Source: Elstera cyanobacteriorum (GTDB taxonomy: Bacteria; Pseudomonadota; Alphaproteobacteria; Elsterales; Elsteraceae). Taken from it: a stretch of 64,000 bases of DNA. The notes under the pieces are model-generated. The model did no database searches, was not told the DNA's origin, and saw only the letters and a list, made by a program, of their open reading frames with translations. How positions within the stretch are numbered: position 1 is the first letter of the stretch; each line of letters begins with the position of its first letter. The DNA lies in contig NZ_NOXS01000033.1 of the NCBI RefSeq assembly GCF_002251735.1, positions 461,846 to 525,845 of the forward strand, given 5' to 3'. A program made the position numbers and the translations under genes. Positions 53,729-62,752 of this stretch are shown here, piece by piece.

Positions 53729-54825
53729 GCGCCGCCCGTCAGTCTGGTTTGCCGCGTTGGGTCGATCTCGGTTTGCTGCCCGCCCTCAATCTGGCGGCAG
53801 CCCTGATCGTGTCCGGGTTGGTCATCGCCCTTATTGGCGAGAACCCGTTCGAGGCGCTGCTGATTCTCGTCAATGGCGCCGTGGGCTATCCCGAAGCCAT
53901 CGGCTATACGCTGCATTACGCGACGAACTTCATTTTCACCGGGCTTGCGGTGGCAGTGGCCTTTCATGCCGGGCTGTTCAATATCGGTGGCGAGGGGCAG
54001 GCCTATGTGGCGGGCCTCGGCGTCGCCCTGGTCTGTCTCGCGCTGCCCGGCTGGCCTTGGTGGGCGGTGCTGCCCATCGCCATGATCGCCGCCATTGTCT
54101 GCGGTGCGGCCTGGGCCTTTATCCCCGGTTACCTTCAGGCGGCGCGCGGCAGCCATGTGGTCGTCACCACGATTATGTTCAACTTCCTCGCCACGGCCTT
54201 CATGACGTGGATGCTGGTGGACGTAATCCGCGCGGCGGGCCAGCAAGCGCCGCAGTCGGCAGCCTTTCCGCCCTCCACCCATCTGCCGACCGTGCAGGAA
54301 ATGGGGGCTATCCTCGGGATCAGCCTGCCGCAAATGCCGCTGAACCTGGGGTTCTTCCTCGCCATCCTCACGGCGGTGCTGGTCTATCTCTACATCTGGC
54401 ACACGCGCTGGGGGTACGAGCTGCGGACGGTCGGCACCAACGAGACGGCGGCGGTCTATGCCGGGATGCCGGTGCCGCGCCTAATTGTTATCGCGATGGT
54501 GATTTCCGGCGCGCTCGCAGGTCTCGCCGCGATTAATGAAGTCATGGGCGTCCAGCACCGGCTGGTCATGAACTGGACCGGCGGTGTCGGTTATGTCGGC
54601 ATTGCGGTGGCGCTGATGGGGCGCAATCATCCCATTGGGATTGCGCTGTCGGCGCTGCTGTTCGGCGCGCTGTATCAGGGCGGGTCGGACCTTGCCTTTG
54701 AAATTCCGGCGATCACCCGCGAGATGATCATCGTCATTCAAGGCTTGGTGATCCTGTTCTGCGGGGCGCTGGAGAATCTGTTCCGCGCGCCGCTGGAAGC
54801 GTTTTTCCGGCCGAAGAGCGGGTAG
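53725..54825 (+). CDS. Nucleoside ABC transporter permease 1
   Basis: A 366-residue inner-membrane permease of the BPD_transp_2 (YufP/BmpC-like) family with about ten helices. LTGLAVAVAFHAGLFNIGGEGQAYVAGLG-like sequence is seen as FTGLAVAVAFHAGLFNIGGEGQAYVAGLG, the family's hallmark EAA-like substitute. LRTVGTNETAAVYAGMPVPRLIVIAM is another. It starts inside the ATPase stop (4-bp overlap). With the permease at 54837 it should form the membrane channel of a nucleoside importer. Confidence 0.93.
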   Translation: MSAARQSGLPRWVDLGLLPALNLAAALIVSGLVIALIGENPFEALLILVNGAVGYPEAIGYTLHYATNFIFTGLAVAVAFHAGLFNIGGEGQAYVAGLGVALVCLALPGWPWWAVLPIAMIAAIVCGAAWAFIPGYLQAARGSHVVVTTIMFNFLATAFMTWMLVDVIRAAGQQAPQSAAFPPSTHLPTVQEMGAILGISLPQMPLNLGFFLAILTAVLVYLYIWHTRWGYELRTVGTNETAAVYAGMPVPRLIVIAMVISGALAGLAAINEVMGVQHRLVMNWTGGVGYVGIAVALMGRNHPIGIALSALLFGALYQGGSDLAFEIPAITREMIIVIQGLVILFCGALENLFRAPLEAFFRPKSG

Positions 54826-54836
54826 GGGAAGCCGCG

Positions 54837-55799
54837 ATGGATATGATCATTTCCATGCTCGATGCCACCTTCCGCGTGGCGACCCCGCTGGTGCTGGCGG
54901 GCTTGGCGGGCCTATTTTCCGAACGCTCCGGCGTCGTCGATATTGGGCTTGAAGGCAAGATGCTGGCGGCGGCCTTTGCGGGCGGCACGGTGGCGTTTCT
55001 GCTGGCGAACCCCTGGGCGGGGCTGCTGGCGGGCATGCTGACGGCGCTGTTCCTGTCGATGGTCCATGCCTTTGCCTGTGTCACCCACAATGGCAATCAG
55101 ATGGTCTCCGGCATGGCGATCAATATTGTTGCCGCCGGGATCACGCCGACCCTGGCCTCCGCTTGGTTCCACGAGGGCGGACGCACGCCGGTCTTGCCGA
55201 CCGAAGGGCGCTTTCGTCCGATCGACCTGCCCTTGGCCGAAACCCTGCGCGATGTGCCGCTGGTCGGGAAACTCTACGCCGAGGTGATTTCCGGCCATAC
55301 GGCGCCGGTCTATCTGGCCGCGCTGATCGTGCCGCTGGTCGCCTATCTTCTCTATCAAACCCGCTTTGGTCTGCGGCTGCGGGCGGTGGGGGAAAATCCC
55401 CATGCTGTCGATACCGCTGGGATCAGCGTAGCCCGCACCCGCTATCTGGCGCTTGCTTGTAACGGGCTGCTCTGTGGCATGGCGGGGGCCTATCTGTCGG
55501 TCGCGCAGTCGAGCGGCTTTTTGCAGGATATGACGGCGGGCAAGGGCTATCTGGCGCTGGCCGCGCTGATCTTCGGTAAGTGGAAGCCGTGGCCGACGCT
55601 GCTGGCCTGCCTGCTCTTTGCCTTTACCGATGCGTTGCAGGTGCGTCTCCAGGGGGTTCCGCTGCCGGTGGTTGGCGAAGTATCGGTGCAGTTCATCCAG
55701 GCCGTTCCCTATATCCTTACCGTCCTGCTGTTGGCTGGGTTCGTCGGGAAAGCCGTCGCGCCGAAAGCCATCGGCCTGCCCTACGTGAAATCCCGATGA
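54837..55799 (+). CDS. Nucleoside ABC transporter permease 2
   Basis: A 320-residue permease of the YufQ/BmpD-like type. ATPLVLAGLAGLFSERSGVVDIGLEGKMLAAAFAGG-like sequence (TPLVLAGLAGLFSERSGVVDIGLEGKML) and LRAVGENPHAVDTAGISVARTRYLALACNGLLCGMAGAYLSV are the family's conserved blocks. It has about eight to ten helices. GGGGAAG precedes the ATG by 5 bases. Its stop overlaps the cytidine deaminase start by 4 bp. Confidence 0.93.
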   Translation: MDMIISMLDATFRVATPLVLAGLAGLFSERSGVVDIGLEGKMLAAAFAGGTVAFLLANPWAGLLAGMLTALFLSMVHAFACVTHNGNQMVSGMAINIVAAGITPTLASAWFHEGGRTPVLPTEGRFRPIDLPLAETLRDVPLVGKLYAEVISGHTAPVYLAALIVPLVAYLLYQTRFGLRLRAVGENPHAVDTAGISVARTRYLALACNGLLCGMAGAYLSVAQSSGFLQDMTAGKGYLALAALIFGKWKPWPTLLACLLFAFTDALQVRLQGVPLPVVGEVSVQFIQAVPYILTVLLLAGFVGKAVAPKAIGLPYVKSR

Positions 55800-56206
55800 G
55801 CAACATTGATTTCGACGCCCTGGTCGCGGCGGCCAAAGCCATCCGCGACCGCGCCTATGCGCCCTATTCCAACTATCACGTCGGCGCGGCGCTGCTAACG
55901 CCGAGCGGGCAGGTCTTCGTCGGCGCGAATGTCGAAAACGCCGCCTATCCGCAAGGGGCCTGTGCCGAAACCTGTGCGATTGGTACGATGATCGCGGGCG
56001 GCGAACGGCGGCTGACGGCGGTGGCGGTCATCGGCTCCGGCCCCGACCTCTGCACCCCTTGCGGCGGCTGCCGCCAGCGGCTGTTCGAGTTCGGTGATGC
56101 CTCGGTCCCGGTCGCCATTGCGGCGGCGGATGGGCGCTACGAGGTGGTGACCATCGGCGATCTGCTGCCGCGCGCCTTCGGGCCGAACCATTTGCCCGAC
56201 GCATGA
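55796..56206 (+). CDS. cdd: Cytidine deaminase
   Basis: A 136-residue tetrameric-type cytidine deaminase that converts (deoxy)cytidine to (deoxy)uridine. Zinc ligands are Cys56 in GACAETCAIG and Cys89 and Cys92 in PCGGCRQRL; catalytic Glu58 is next to the first. The substrate-site NVENAAYPQG is intact. ATG 55796 overlaps the permease stop, and the gene end overlaps the DUF1491 start, so it is translationally coupled on both sides. Confidence 0.95.
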   Translation: MSNIDFDALVAAAKAIRDRAYAPYSNYHVGAALLTPSGQVFVGANVENAAYPQGACAETCAIGTMIAGGERRLTAVAVIGSGPDLCTPCGGCRQRLFEFGDASVPVAIAAADGRYEVVTIGDLLPRAFGPNHLPDA

Positions 56207-56538
56207 GCGGGCGGCTCGCCACCGATTTCTGGCTGAAGGCGCATATCAAGCGCTGGAATGATCGCGGCATCCCGATGCTGGTCCGCTACAAGGGCGAACC
56301 GCAGGCCGGGGCGGTGATGGTTGTGATCAACCAAGGGCCGGAGGGCTGCACGATCCTCAGCCAAACCCGCACGCTGGACGGGGAGCCTGCGTGGCTGCGC
56401 GTCAGCGGCGAGGCCCCCATTGCCGAAGCCGACGCTGAAGAAACCATTGCCCGTGCCCGCCGCCGCGACCCCGACCTCTGGGTCGTGGAGATCGAGGACC
56501 GCCAGGGCCGCCATCCGTTCGAGGAGCCTGTGCTATGA
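56203..56538 (+). CDS. DUF1491 family protein within the nucleoside operon
   Basis: A 111-residue protein matching DUF1491, a family largely confined to alphaproteobacteria: FWLKAHIKRWNDRGIPMLVRYKGEPQAGAVMVVINQGPEGCTILSQTRTLDGEPAWLRV, then ETIARARRRDPDLWVVEIEDRQGRHPFEEP. No catalytic motif is obvious and it has no signal or membrane segment. It overlaps the cytidine deaminase upstream and the purine nucleoside phosphorylase downstream by 4 bp each. This argues for a role in nucleoside metabolism, but the function is unknown. Confidence 0.88.
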   Translation: MSGRLATDFWLKAHIKRWNDRGIPMLVRYKGEPQAGAVMVVINQGPEGCTILSQTRTLDGEPAWLRVSGEAPIAEADAEETIARARRRDPDLWVVEIEDRQGRHPFEEPVL

Positions 56539-57350
56539 GCCACACCGCCGCTGTCGATGTTATCCGCACCAAGGCCCCCGGGTTTGCGCCGCGGGTCGCG
56601 ATTATTCTCGGCTCGGGCCTCGGGGGCTTGGCCGACCAGATTAAGGGGGCGGTCAGCCTTCCCTATGGCGATCTGCCGGGCTTCCCGAAATCCACCGTTG
56701 TCGGGCATGCGGGAACCTTGGTGCTGGGTACTCTCGGTGGGGTCGCGGTCGCCTGCTTCAAGGGCCGCAAGCATGTGTACGAGGGCGAAGGTTTGGCGGG
56801 CATGGCGGTGCCGCTGCGGGCGATGAAGGCCCTGGGGGCTGAGCTTTTGATCGTGACCAATGCCGCTGGCTCCCTACGGCGCGACCTTGAACCCGGCAAG
56901 CTGATGCTGATCGACGATCACATCAACCTGATGAACGGCAATCCGCTGATCGGCCCGAACGATGAAACCGTCGGCCCGCGTTTTCCGCCGATGGCCAACG
57001 CCTATGACGCCACTATCCGGGCAGGCTTTCGCAAGGTGGCGGAAAACCTGGGGATTCCACTTCAGGAAGGCGTCTATATCGCCGTGACCGGCCCGAGTTT
57101 CGAAACCCCGGCGGAGATTCGCGCCTTTCAGCGCTTGGGCGCCGATGCGGTGGGGATGAGCACGGTTCCCGAGGTTATTCTTGCGCGCCATTGCGGATTG
57201 CGCGTGGCTGGAGTATCAGCCATCACCAACCTTGGCGAAGGGCTGAGCGATACGGCGCTAAGCCACGAGCATACGCTGGCCTTGGCGGGACAGGCGGGGC
57301 AGGATTTGACCCGGCTGGTCATCGGTTTTCTGGAGGATTTCGGAGCATGA
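56535..57350 (+). CDS. Purine nucleoside phosphorylase (class II trimeric type)
   Basis: A 271-residue phosphorylase that splits purine nucleosides with phosphate to base and (deoxy)ribose-1-phosphate. Signature blocks are ILGSGLGGLADQI, VGHAGTLVLG, FKGRKHVYEGEG, LIVTNAAGSLRRDLEPGKLMLIDDHINLMNGNPL, VTGPSFETPAEIRAFQRLGADAVGMSTVPEVILARH and SAITNLGEGLS. This is the trimeric PNP class of mammals and PunA rather than the hexameric DeoD. Start and stop both overlap neighbours by 4 bp. Confidence 0.95.
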   Translation: MSHTAAVDVIRTKAPGFAPRVAIILGSGLGGLADQIKGAVSLPYGDLPGFPKSTVVGHAGTLVLGTLGGVAVACFKGRKHVYEGEGLAGMAVPLRAMKALGAELLIVTNAAGSLRRDLEPGKLMLIDDHINLMNGNPLIGPNDETVGPRFPPMANAYDATIRAGFRKVAENLGIPLQEGVYIAVTGPSFETPAEIRAFQRLGADAVGMSTVPEVILARHCGLRVAGVSAITNLGEGLSDTALSHEHTLALAGQAGQDLTRLVIGFLEDFGA

Positions 57351-58111
57351 GCCTGACGGATACCGCCAAGCGCGCAGTGGGCCTGCTAGACCTCACCTCG
57401 CTGAATGCGACGGATACCGAGGAGACGATCCAAGCCCTCTGTACCAAGGCCGTGACCCCGGCGGGGCCGGTGGCGGCAATCTGTATCTATGGGCCGTTTG
57501 TGGCGCTGGCCAATGGGCTGCTCGATCAGCGCATCGGCCTTGCGACGGTGGTGAATTTCCCAGAAGGCACCCAGGACCGCAAGACCATCGAGACCGACAT
57601 CATCGCTGCCCTGCACGCCGGCGCGGACGAGATCGACCTGGTGTTCCCCTGGCAGGCTTTCCTATCCGGCAAGCGCACCCTGGCGCGCGACATCGTGGCG
57701 GCGGCGCGCGCCGTTTGCCCGACCGGGGTGATCCTCAAGGTCATTCTCGAAACCGGCTCGCTCGCCAGCCCAACGGCGATCCGCGAAGCCTCGGAAGCGG
57801 CGATCCTATCGGGGGCCGATTTCCTCAAAACCTCCACCGGCAAGACTGCCGTGGGCGCGACCTTAGAGGCCGCGCGCATCATGCTGTCGGTCATTCACGA
57901 TATGGACCCGGAAGTTGGCTTCAAGGCGTCGGGCGGGGTGCGCACGGTCGAAGATGCCGCCGCCTATCTGGCCGTGGCCGACGAGATCATGGGGCCGGAT
58001 TGGGCCACGCCGGAAACCTTCCGGTTCGGGGCCTCCTCCCTCTTGGATGACCTTCTGAAAACCCTCGGCCACGGCTCGACCTCGGCGGAACCCTCGCGCG
58101 CTTCCTATTAA
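57347..58111 (+). CDS. deoC: Deoxyribose-phosphate aldolase
   Basis: A 254-residue class I aldolase that splits deoxyribose-5-phosphate into glyceraldehyde-3-phosphate and acetaldehyde. The Schiff-base lysine is Lys161 in FLKTSTGKTA and the second catalytic lysine is Lys193 in GFKASGGVRT. ATVVNFPEGTQD and EIDLVFPWQAFLSG are typical. It channels the deoxyribose released by the two phosphorylases into central metabolism; a phosphopentomutase gene is not present in the operon. ATG 57347 overlaps the PNP stop. Confidence 0.95.
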   Translation: MSLTDTAKRAVGLLDLTSLNATDTEETIQALCTKAVTPAGPVAAICIYGPFVALANGLLDQRIGLATVVNFPEGTQDRKTIETDIIAALHAGADEIDLVFPWQAFLSGKRTLARDIVAAARAVCPTGVILKVILETGSLASPTAIREASEAAILSGADFLKTSTGKTAVGATLEAARIMLSVIHDMDPEVGFKASGGVRTVEDAAAYLAVADEIMGPDWATPETFRFGASSLLDDLLKTLGHGSTSAEPSRASY

Positions 58112-58123
58112 ATAGGCGATACC

Positions 58124-59446
58124 ATGACCTTCCTTCCCCAAGAGCTGATCCGCAAGAAGCGCGACGGTGGCACCCTGACGCGCGCGGAAATCGCCTTTAT
58201 CGTCCAAGGCATCACCAGCGGCGCGATGGCGGACGAGCAGGTGGGCGCTTTTGCCATGGCCGTCTTCTTCCAAGGCATGAGCATGGACGAGCGCATCGCT
58301 CTGACCTGCGGTATGCGCGATTCGGGAACGGTGCTGGATTGGAAGCCCCAGGCCCTCGGCAAGCCGGTGGTCGATAAGCATTCGACCGGCGGGGTGGGGG
58401 ATAAAGTGTCCTTGATGCTGGCACCCATCGTTGCCGCCTGCGGGGCGGCGGTGCCGATGATCTCCGGGCGGGGCCTCGGGCATACGGGGGGCACGCTCGA
58501 TAAGCTCGAAGCGATCCCCGGCTATAACGCCGTTCCCTCGCCGGAGCTTTTCGCCAAGGTGACGAAAGAGGTTGGCTGCGCCATCATCGGGCAGACCAGC
58601 GCGATGGCCCCGGCGGATAAGCGGCTCTATGGCATCCGCGACGTGACGGCGACGGTCGAATCGATCCCACTGATTACTGCGTCGATCCTGTCGAAGAAGC
58701 TGGCGGCTGGGTTGGATGCGCTGGTGATGGACGTGAAGTTTGGCTCTGGCTCCTTCATGGGGCCGCTGGAAAAATCGCGCGAGTTGGCCGAGAGCATCGT
58801 CACCGTGGCAAACGGCGCGGGCTGCCCAACGCGGGCGCTGTTGACCGATATGAACGAGGTGCTCGGCACGACAGCCGGGAATGCCGTCGAAGTCGTGGAA
58901 GCGCTCGATTACCTGACCGGCAAGCAGCGGGAAGCGCGGCTGCACGCTGTTACGATTGCTTTGGCCGCCGATATGCTGCTGGCGAGCCAGTTGGCGGGCG
59001 ATCTGGCCGAGGCCGAAGCGAAGGCGGAGGCGGCACTGACCTCTGGCGCCGCTGCGGAGATTTTCGCTCGTATGGTCGTGGCGCTCGGTGGCCCGGTGGA
59101 TTTGCTGGAAAAGCAGGCCCAGTATCTGCCGCTTCCCGCGCTGACGGTCGATATTCCCGCCCCGCGTGCTGGCGTGGTGACGGCAATCGACACGCGGGAA
59201 ATCGGTCTGGCGGTGGTTGCCATCGGCGGCGGGCGCACGCGCTCGGCCGATCCAGTCGATCCTCTAGTGGGATTGACGGACATTGTGGGGTTGGGGGCGG
59301 CGGTCGGCCCAGGGCAACCGCTGGCCAAACTGCATGTGCGCGATGAAGCCCAGGCGGCGCGGGCAACGGCGATGGTGCAGGCGGCAATGGTGATCGGGGA
59401 AGCGGCGCCGGTGCGTGGGCCGATCATTGCCGAGCGTCTCGGTTAA
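58124..59446 (+). CDS. deoA: Thymidine phosphorylase
   Basis: A 440-residue pyrimidine phosphorylase that converts thymidine or deoxyuridine to base and deoxyribose-1-phosphate. The family signature is SGRGLGHTGGTLDKLEAIPGYN, with VVDKHSTGGVGDKVSL (phosphate site) and ALVMDVKFGSGSFM. It closes the nucleoside operon. Its TAA shares TTAA with the convergent GNAT gene. Confidence 0.96.
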   Translation: MTFLPQELIRKKRDGGTLTRAEIAFIVQGITSGAMADEQVGAFAMAVFFQGMSMDERIALTCGMRDSGTVLDWKPQALGKPVVDKHSTGGVGDKVSLMLAPIVAACGAAVPMISGRGLGHTGGTLDKLEAIPGYNAVPSPELFAKVTKEVGCAIIGQTSAMAPADKRLYGIRDVTATVESIPLITASILSKKLAAGLDALVMDVKFGSGSFMGPLEKSRELAESIVTVANGAGCPTRALLTDMNEVLGTTAGNAVEVVEALDYLTGKQREARLHAVTIALAADMLLASQLAGDLAEAEAKAEAALTSGAAAEIFARMVVALGGPVDLLEKQAQYLPLPALTVDIPAPRAGVVTAIDTREIGLAVVAIGGGRTRSADPVDPLVGLTDIVGLGAAVGPGQPLAKLHVRDEAQAARATAMVQAAMVIGEAAPVRGPIIAERLG

Positions 59447-59919
59447 ATCGGCGCTTCAAACGTCAGATAGGGGCCGTGGGCGCTTTCGCCGCTGCCGATG
59501 ACCGACCAGCCGCGCGCCGCATAAAAGGCCTGCGCGGCGCGGTTGAAGGTTAAGCACTTCAGGGTCACGCGCCCCGGCGTGGTGTGGATCACATGATCCA
59601 AGAGGGACGAGCCGATGCCGCTACCTTGGGCGTCCTCGGCTATATAGAGCGAATGCAGAAACGCGCTCTCGAGATAGACCGAGGCAAAACCGATAATCCG
59701 GCGGTCATGAACCGCAACCCAGACGCATTCCCCCTGGGTATCGCGAAAAAAATCTTCGCGCTGGAAAAGGCTGGCGGGTAGCCAAGCGAAAGTGCTGCGC
59801 CGCACGGCGAGGTAGAGATCGGCCAGCGCCGGAAAATCGCTCAACTCCGCCCGACGGATCAGGAGATCCCCCCTGGGGCGCCGGGCCGAGGGAACCGTTT
59901 CAGCCGGGCGGGCGGGCAC
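59443..59919 (-). CDS. GNAT family N-acetyltransferase
   Basis: A 158-residue acetyltransferase: IRRAELSDFPALADLYLAVRRSTFAWLP near the start, VHDRRIIGFASVYLESAFLHSLYIAEDAQGSGIGSSLLDHVI (acetyl-CoA-binding RxxGxG/A-like QGSGIG), and LKCLTFNRAAQAFYAARGWSVIGSGES. The substrate is unknown. It is 2 bp downstream of a tiny ORF on the same strand and overlaps the deoA stop. Confidence 0.9.
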   Translation of the reverse strand: MPARPAETVPSARRPRGDLLIRRAELSDFPALADLYLAVRRSTFAWLPASLFQREDFFRDTQGECVWVAVHDRRIIGFASVYLESAFLHSLYIAEDAQGSGIGSSLLDHVIHTTPGRVTLKCLTFNRAAQAFYAARGWSVIGSGESAHGPYLTFEAPI

Positions 59920-59921
59920 TC

Positions 59922-60113
59922 TTAAGCCACAAAATTGCGGGCGAATTCATCCGCGATTTGTTTTGACGCAAAGCTAAATTCAAGTGTCGTCGAGGCGGGC
60001 GATACATCCACCCGGCTCACATACTGAACGTTGCGGATTTCCAGCCATTCACCCAAGGTCGTTTCGTCCGCAGCGGTTTCGGGAATACGCACCAGGAAAG
60101 GATAATCCGTCAT
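59922..60113 (-). CDS. Small hypothetical protein (63 aa)
   Basis: A 63-residue acidic protein starting MTDYPFLVRIPETAADETTLGEWLEI. Support for coding is a GGAGG five bases before ATG 60113 and tight spacing (2 bp) to the GNAT gene downstream. A TTG four codons earlier lies on the Shine-Dalgarno itself and is unlikely. No family is recognised. Confidence 0.6.
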   Translation of the reverse strand: MTDYPFLVRIPETAADETTLGEWLEIRNVQYVSRVDVSPASTTLEFSFASKQIADEFARNFVA

Positions 60114-60210
60114 GCCTGCCTCCAAGTCGATCAGCTCAGGGGCGGTTTGGCCCGCCTCTCATCCGTTTTCTTGTGCCGATGCTCCCACAGATCAATTACC
60201 GAACGGTAAA

Positions 60211-60990
60211 TCAAACGCTCGGGATTTTAGACGAACTCGGTAGAAATAATTCGGCGTCCAGCAATCTTTGCGTCAGCGGATGCGTTGGCGTGGTCAAAAG
60301 TGCTGCAACAGGACCAGTTTCGACGAAGCGCCCCGCTGCCATCACCATAACGCGCGATGCGATGGCACGCACAGCACTCAGATTATGGGAAACAAACAAA
60401 ATGCTTAGCCCATGCCGGGCGCGTAACTCGGTTAAAAGGATCAAGATTTGCGCTTGAATGGACAGGTCGAGCGCGGAGGTCGGCTCGTCGGCGATCAGCA
60501 GGCGCGGGGCGGGCATCAAGGCCCGCGCCAGGGCCAGCCGCTGCCGCTGCCCACCGGAAAACTGATGCGGGTAACGGTCCACCGCCTCGGTCGATAGGCC
60601 GACACTGCGTAAGGTTTCTTGCATACGGGTTATGCGTTCTTCGCGGGACAGGTTGCTGCGATGCAAAGGCTCCAGCAAGCTCCAGCCGATGCGGCGGCGC
60701 GGGTTGAACGAGCCGAAGGGGTCTTGAAACACCATCTGCACCGGCACGCGGTCGGCGGGCGCGGGCGACCACCGCAGGGTGCCGCCGTCGAGCGGCTCCA
60801 GCCCGGCGATTTGGCGTGCCAGGGTCGATTTCCCGCAGCCGCTTTCCCCGACGATGGCCAGGCACTCGCCTTCGGCAATCGTGAAAGAAACACCGTCGAC
60901 GGCGGTAAACCGGGGGGCGGGGCCGAACCAGCGCTGGCGCGGTAGCGGGTAATGGCGGGTGACCCCCTCGACGGTTAGCAGCGCGCTCAT
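60211..60990 (-). CDS. Peptide ABC transporter ATP-binding protein (OppF/DppF type)
   Basis: A 259-residue ATPase: Walker A VGESGCGKSTLARQIAG, Q-loop VQMVFQDPFGSFNPRRRIGWSLLEPL, signature [18 protein letters not shown], Walker B LLIADEPTSALDLSIQAQI and switch FVSHNLSAVRAI. The RRxGxxLxEPL-like segment is typical of the second (F) peptide transporter ATPase. The oligopeptide-specific C-terminal extension is nearly absent. ATG 60990 overlaps the D-subunit stop (ATGA). Confidence 0.92.
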   Translation of the reverse strand: MSALLTVEGVTRHYPLPRQRWFGPAPRFTAVDGVSFTIAEGECLAIVGESGCGKSTLARQIAGLEPLDGGTLRWSPAPADRVPVQMVFQDPFGSFNPRRRIGWSLLEPLHRSNLSREERITRMQETLRSVGLSTEAVDRYPHQFSGGQRQRLALARALMPAPRLLIADEPTSALDLSIQAQILILLTELRARHGLSILFVSHNLSAVRAIASRVMVMAAGRFVETGPVAALLTTPTHPLTQRLLDAELFLPSSSKIPSV

Positions 60991-61934
60991 GCCGCCCCCC
61001 GCCAGCAGGCAAGATGACGCGCCCCCCACGCGGTGAGCGGCGGCGGTTGGGTGCAGGCACTATCGGCCAGGGGGCAGCGCGGGGCGAAGCGGCAACCGGG
61101 GCCACGCTCGTTCGGGGCGGGGAGCGTGCCGGGAATAGGGATCGGGATTTGCCCCACGCTCGGCATGGCGGCGCGCAGACCGCGCAGGTAGGGATGCTGC
61201 GGCATGCTCAGCAAATCTCCTGTCGGCCCGCACTCCACCGTCCGCCCAGCATAGAGGACGTGCAGGTGCTGCGTCAGATGGGCGACAACGCCGAGATCGT
61301 GGCTGACCAGCAGCAGGGCAAGGCCGCGCGCCTCGGTCAGGTCGCGGAGCACTCCAAGAATTTGCCGCTGCACGGTAACATCGAGGGCGGTGGTCGGCTC
61401 GTCAGCGATTAAAAGGCTCGGCTCGCCCGCCAGCGCAATCGCGAGACCAACGCGCTGGCGCTGCCCGCCCGAGAGTTCGTGGGGAAAAGCGTCGATCCGC
61501 CGGGCGGCGTCGGGCAAATGCACCTGCTCTAGAAGGTCCAGCACGGCGGCGCGCAGGGCTTTGCCCCGCAGGCCCTGGTGCAGGGCGATGGCCTCACCGA
61601 TCTGATCGCTAACCGTTAGCATCGGGTGCAGGGCCGTCATCGGTTCTTGGAAGACCATGCCGATGCGCTTGCCGCGATAGGCGCGGCGGGCGTGGGGCGG
61701 CAGCGGCAGCAGGTCGGTGCCCTCAAAGCGAATAGCGCCCCGCGCCTGGGCGCCTTCCGGCAGCAGGCCGAGCAGCGCGAGGGCCAGCAGAGTTTTGCCG
61801 GAGCCGCTTTCGCCGACGAGGCCGAGCCTTTGCCCGGCCTTGAGGGTCAGACTGACATCCTCCAACACGGGCACCGGCGCGCCCTTAGGGCCGAGCGGCA
61901 AGGTGAGGGTAAGGCGCTCGACCGCTAGCAGCAT
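60987..61934 (-). CDS. Peptide ABC transporter ATP-binding protein (OppD/DppD type)
   Basis: A 315-residue ATPase: Walker A VGESGSGKTLLALALLG, Q-loop GMVFQEPMTALHPMLTVSDQIGEAI, signature [18 protein letters not shown], Walker B LLIADEPTTALDVTVQRQI and switch LVSHDLGVVAHL. The C-terminal oligo_HPY domain (HPYLRGLRAAMP, then GCRFAPRCPLADSAC with clustered cysteines) is typical of DppD/OppD. It overlaps both neighbours. Confidence 0.93.
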   Translation of the reverse strand: MLLAVERLTLTLPLGPKGAPVPVLEDVSLTLKAGQRLGLVGESGSGKTLLALALLGLLPEGAQARGAIRFEGTDLLPLPPHARRAYRGKRIGMVFQEPMTALHPMLTVSDQIGEAIALHQGLRGKALRAAVLDLLEQVHLPDAARRIDAFPHELSGGQRQRVGLAIALAGEPSLLIADEPTTALDVTVQRQILGVLRDLTEARGLALLLVSHDLGVVAHLTQHLHVLYAGRTVECGPTGDLLSMPQHPYLRGLRAAMPSVGQIPIPIPGTLPAPNERGPGCRFAPRCPLADSACTQPPPLTAWGARHLACWRGAA

Positions 61935-62752
61935 CAGCGCCGTCCCTTCGGGTCAAGCCGGTCGCGCAACCCATCGCCTAGCAGATTGAAGCCGAGGACG
62001 GAGAGGGCAATGGCGCCGCCCGGCAATAGGGCGAGGTGCGGTGCGCGGGCAAGGTAGGTCTGCGCATCGGCGAGCATGCGGCCCCAACTGGGGGTCGGCG
62101 GGGTAATGCCGACTCCGAGGAACGACAGTCCCGCCTCCGTCAAGATTGCCAGGGCGATTTGAATGGTGGCCTGAACGATCAACCCGCCCGCCAGCATCGG
62201 CAGTAGATGATCCCAGGCAAGGCGCAGGCCGGATTTACCGGAGAGACGGGCGGCGCGGATGTAATCCTGGGTCAATATCCCCAGCGCGGCGGCGCGGGTG
62301 ACTCGCGCAAAGACCGGCACGTTGAACAGGCTGATGGCGAGAATGGCGGTTCCTGCCCCGCCGCCGAGCAAGGCGGCAAGAACGATTGCGGACAGGATGG
62401 CCGGAAAGGCGAACAGCAGATCGGTCAGCCGCAGCACCAAAAGCTCGATCCATCCGCGTTTTAGCGCAGCGAGCAGCCCGAGGGCGGCGCCGAGCACTAG
62501 GCCAATGGCGACGGCAGTGACGGCGACCGAGAGGGAGTTCCAGGCGCCGACCATCAGTTGCGCGGCAAGGTCGCGGCCCATCGCGTCGGTCCCCAGGCCG
62601 CCCGCCCCGCCGAAGGGGGCTTGCAGCCGCTGTGGGATGCGCAGGCGCAACGGGTCGGCGGGCAACCAAAAGCGGGAGAGTAGGGCGACCAGCAGAACCG
62701 CCCCGGTTATGCTTCCGCCGATCCCCAGAGATATTTCGGCGCGGCGCATCAT
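61934..62752 (-). CDS. Peptide ABC transporter permease (DppC/OppC type)
   Basis: A 272-residue permease with about six helices. LGTDAMGRDLAAQLMVGAWNSLSVAVTAVAIGLVLGAALGLLAA is the DppC start of the transport domain, and the EAA loop is ARLSGKSGLRLAWDHLLPMLAGGLIV. ATG 62752 overlaps the DppB-like stop by 4 bp. The longer open frame to 62782 is not needed. Confidence 0.93.
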   Translation of the reverse strand: MMRRAEISLGIGGSITGAVLLVALLSRFWLPADPLRLRIPQRLQAPFGGAGGLGTDAMGRDLAAQLMVGAWNSLSVAVTAVAIGLVLGAALGLLAALKRGWIELLVLRLTDLLFAFPAILSAIVLAALLGGGAGTAILAISLFNVPVFARVTRAAALGILTQDYIRAARLSGKSGLRLAWDHLLPMLAGGLIVQATIQIALAILTEAGLSFLGVGITPPTPSWGRMLADAQTYLARAPHLALLPGGAIALSVLGFNLLGDGLRDRLDPKGRR

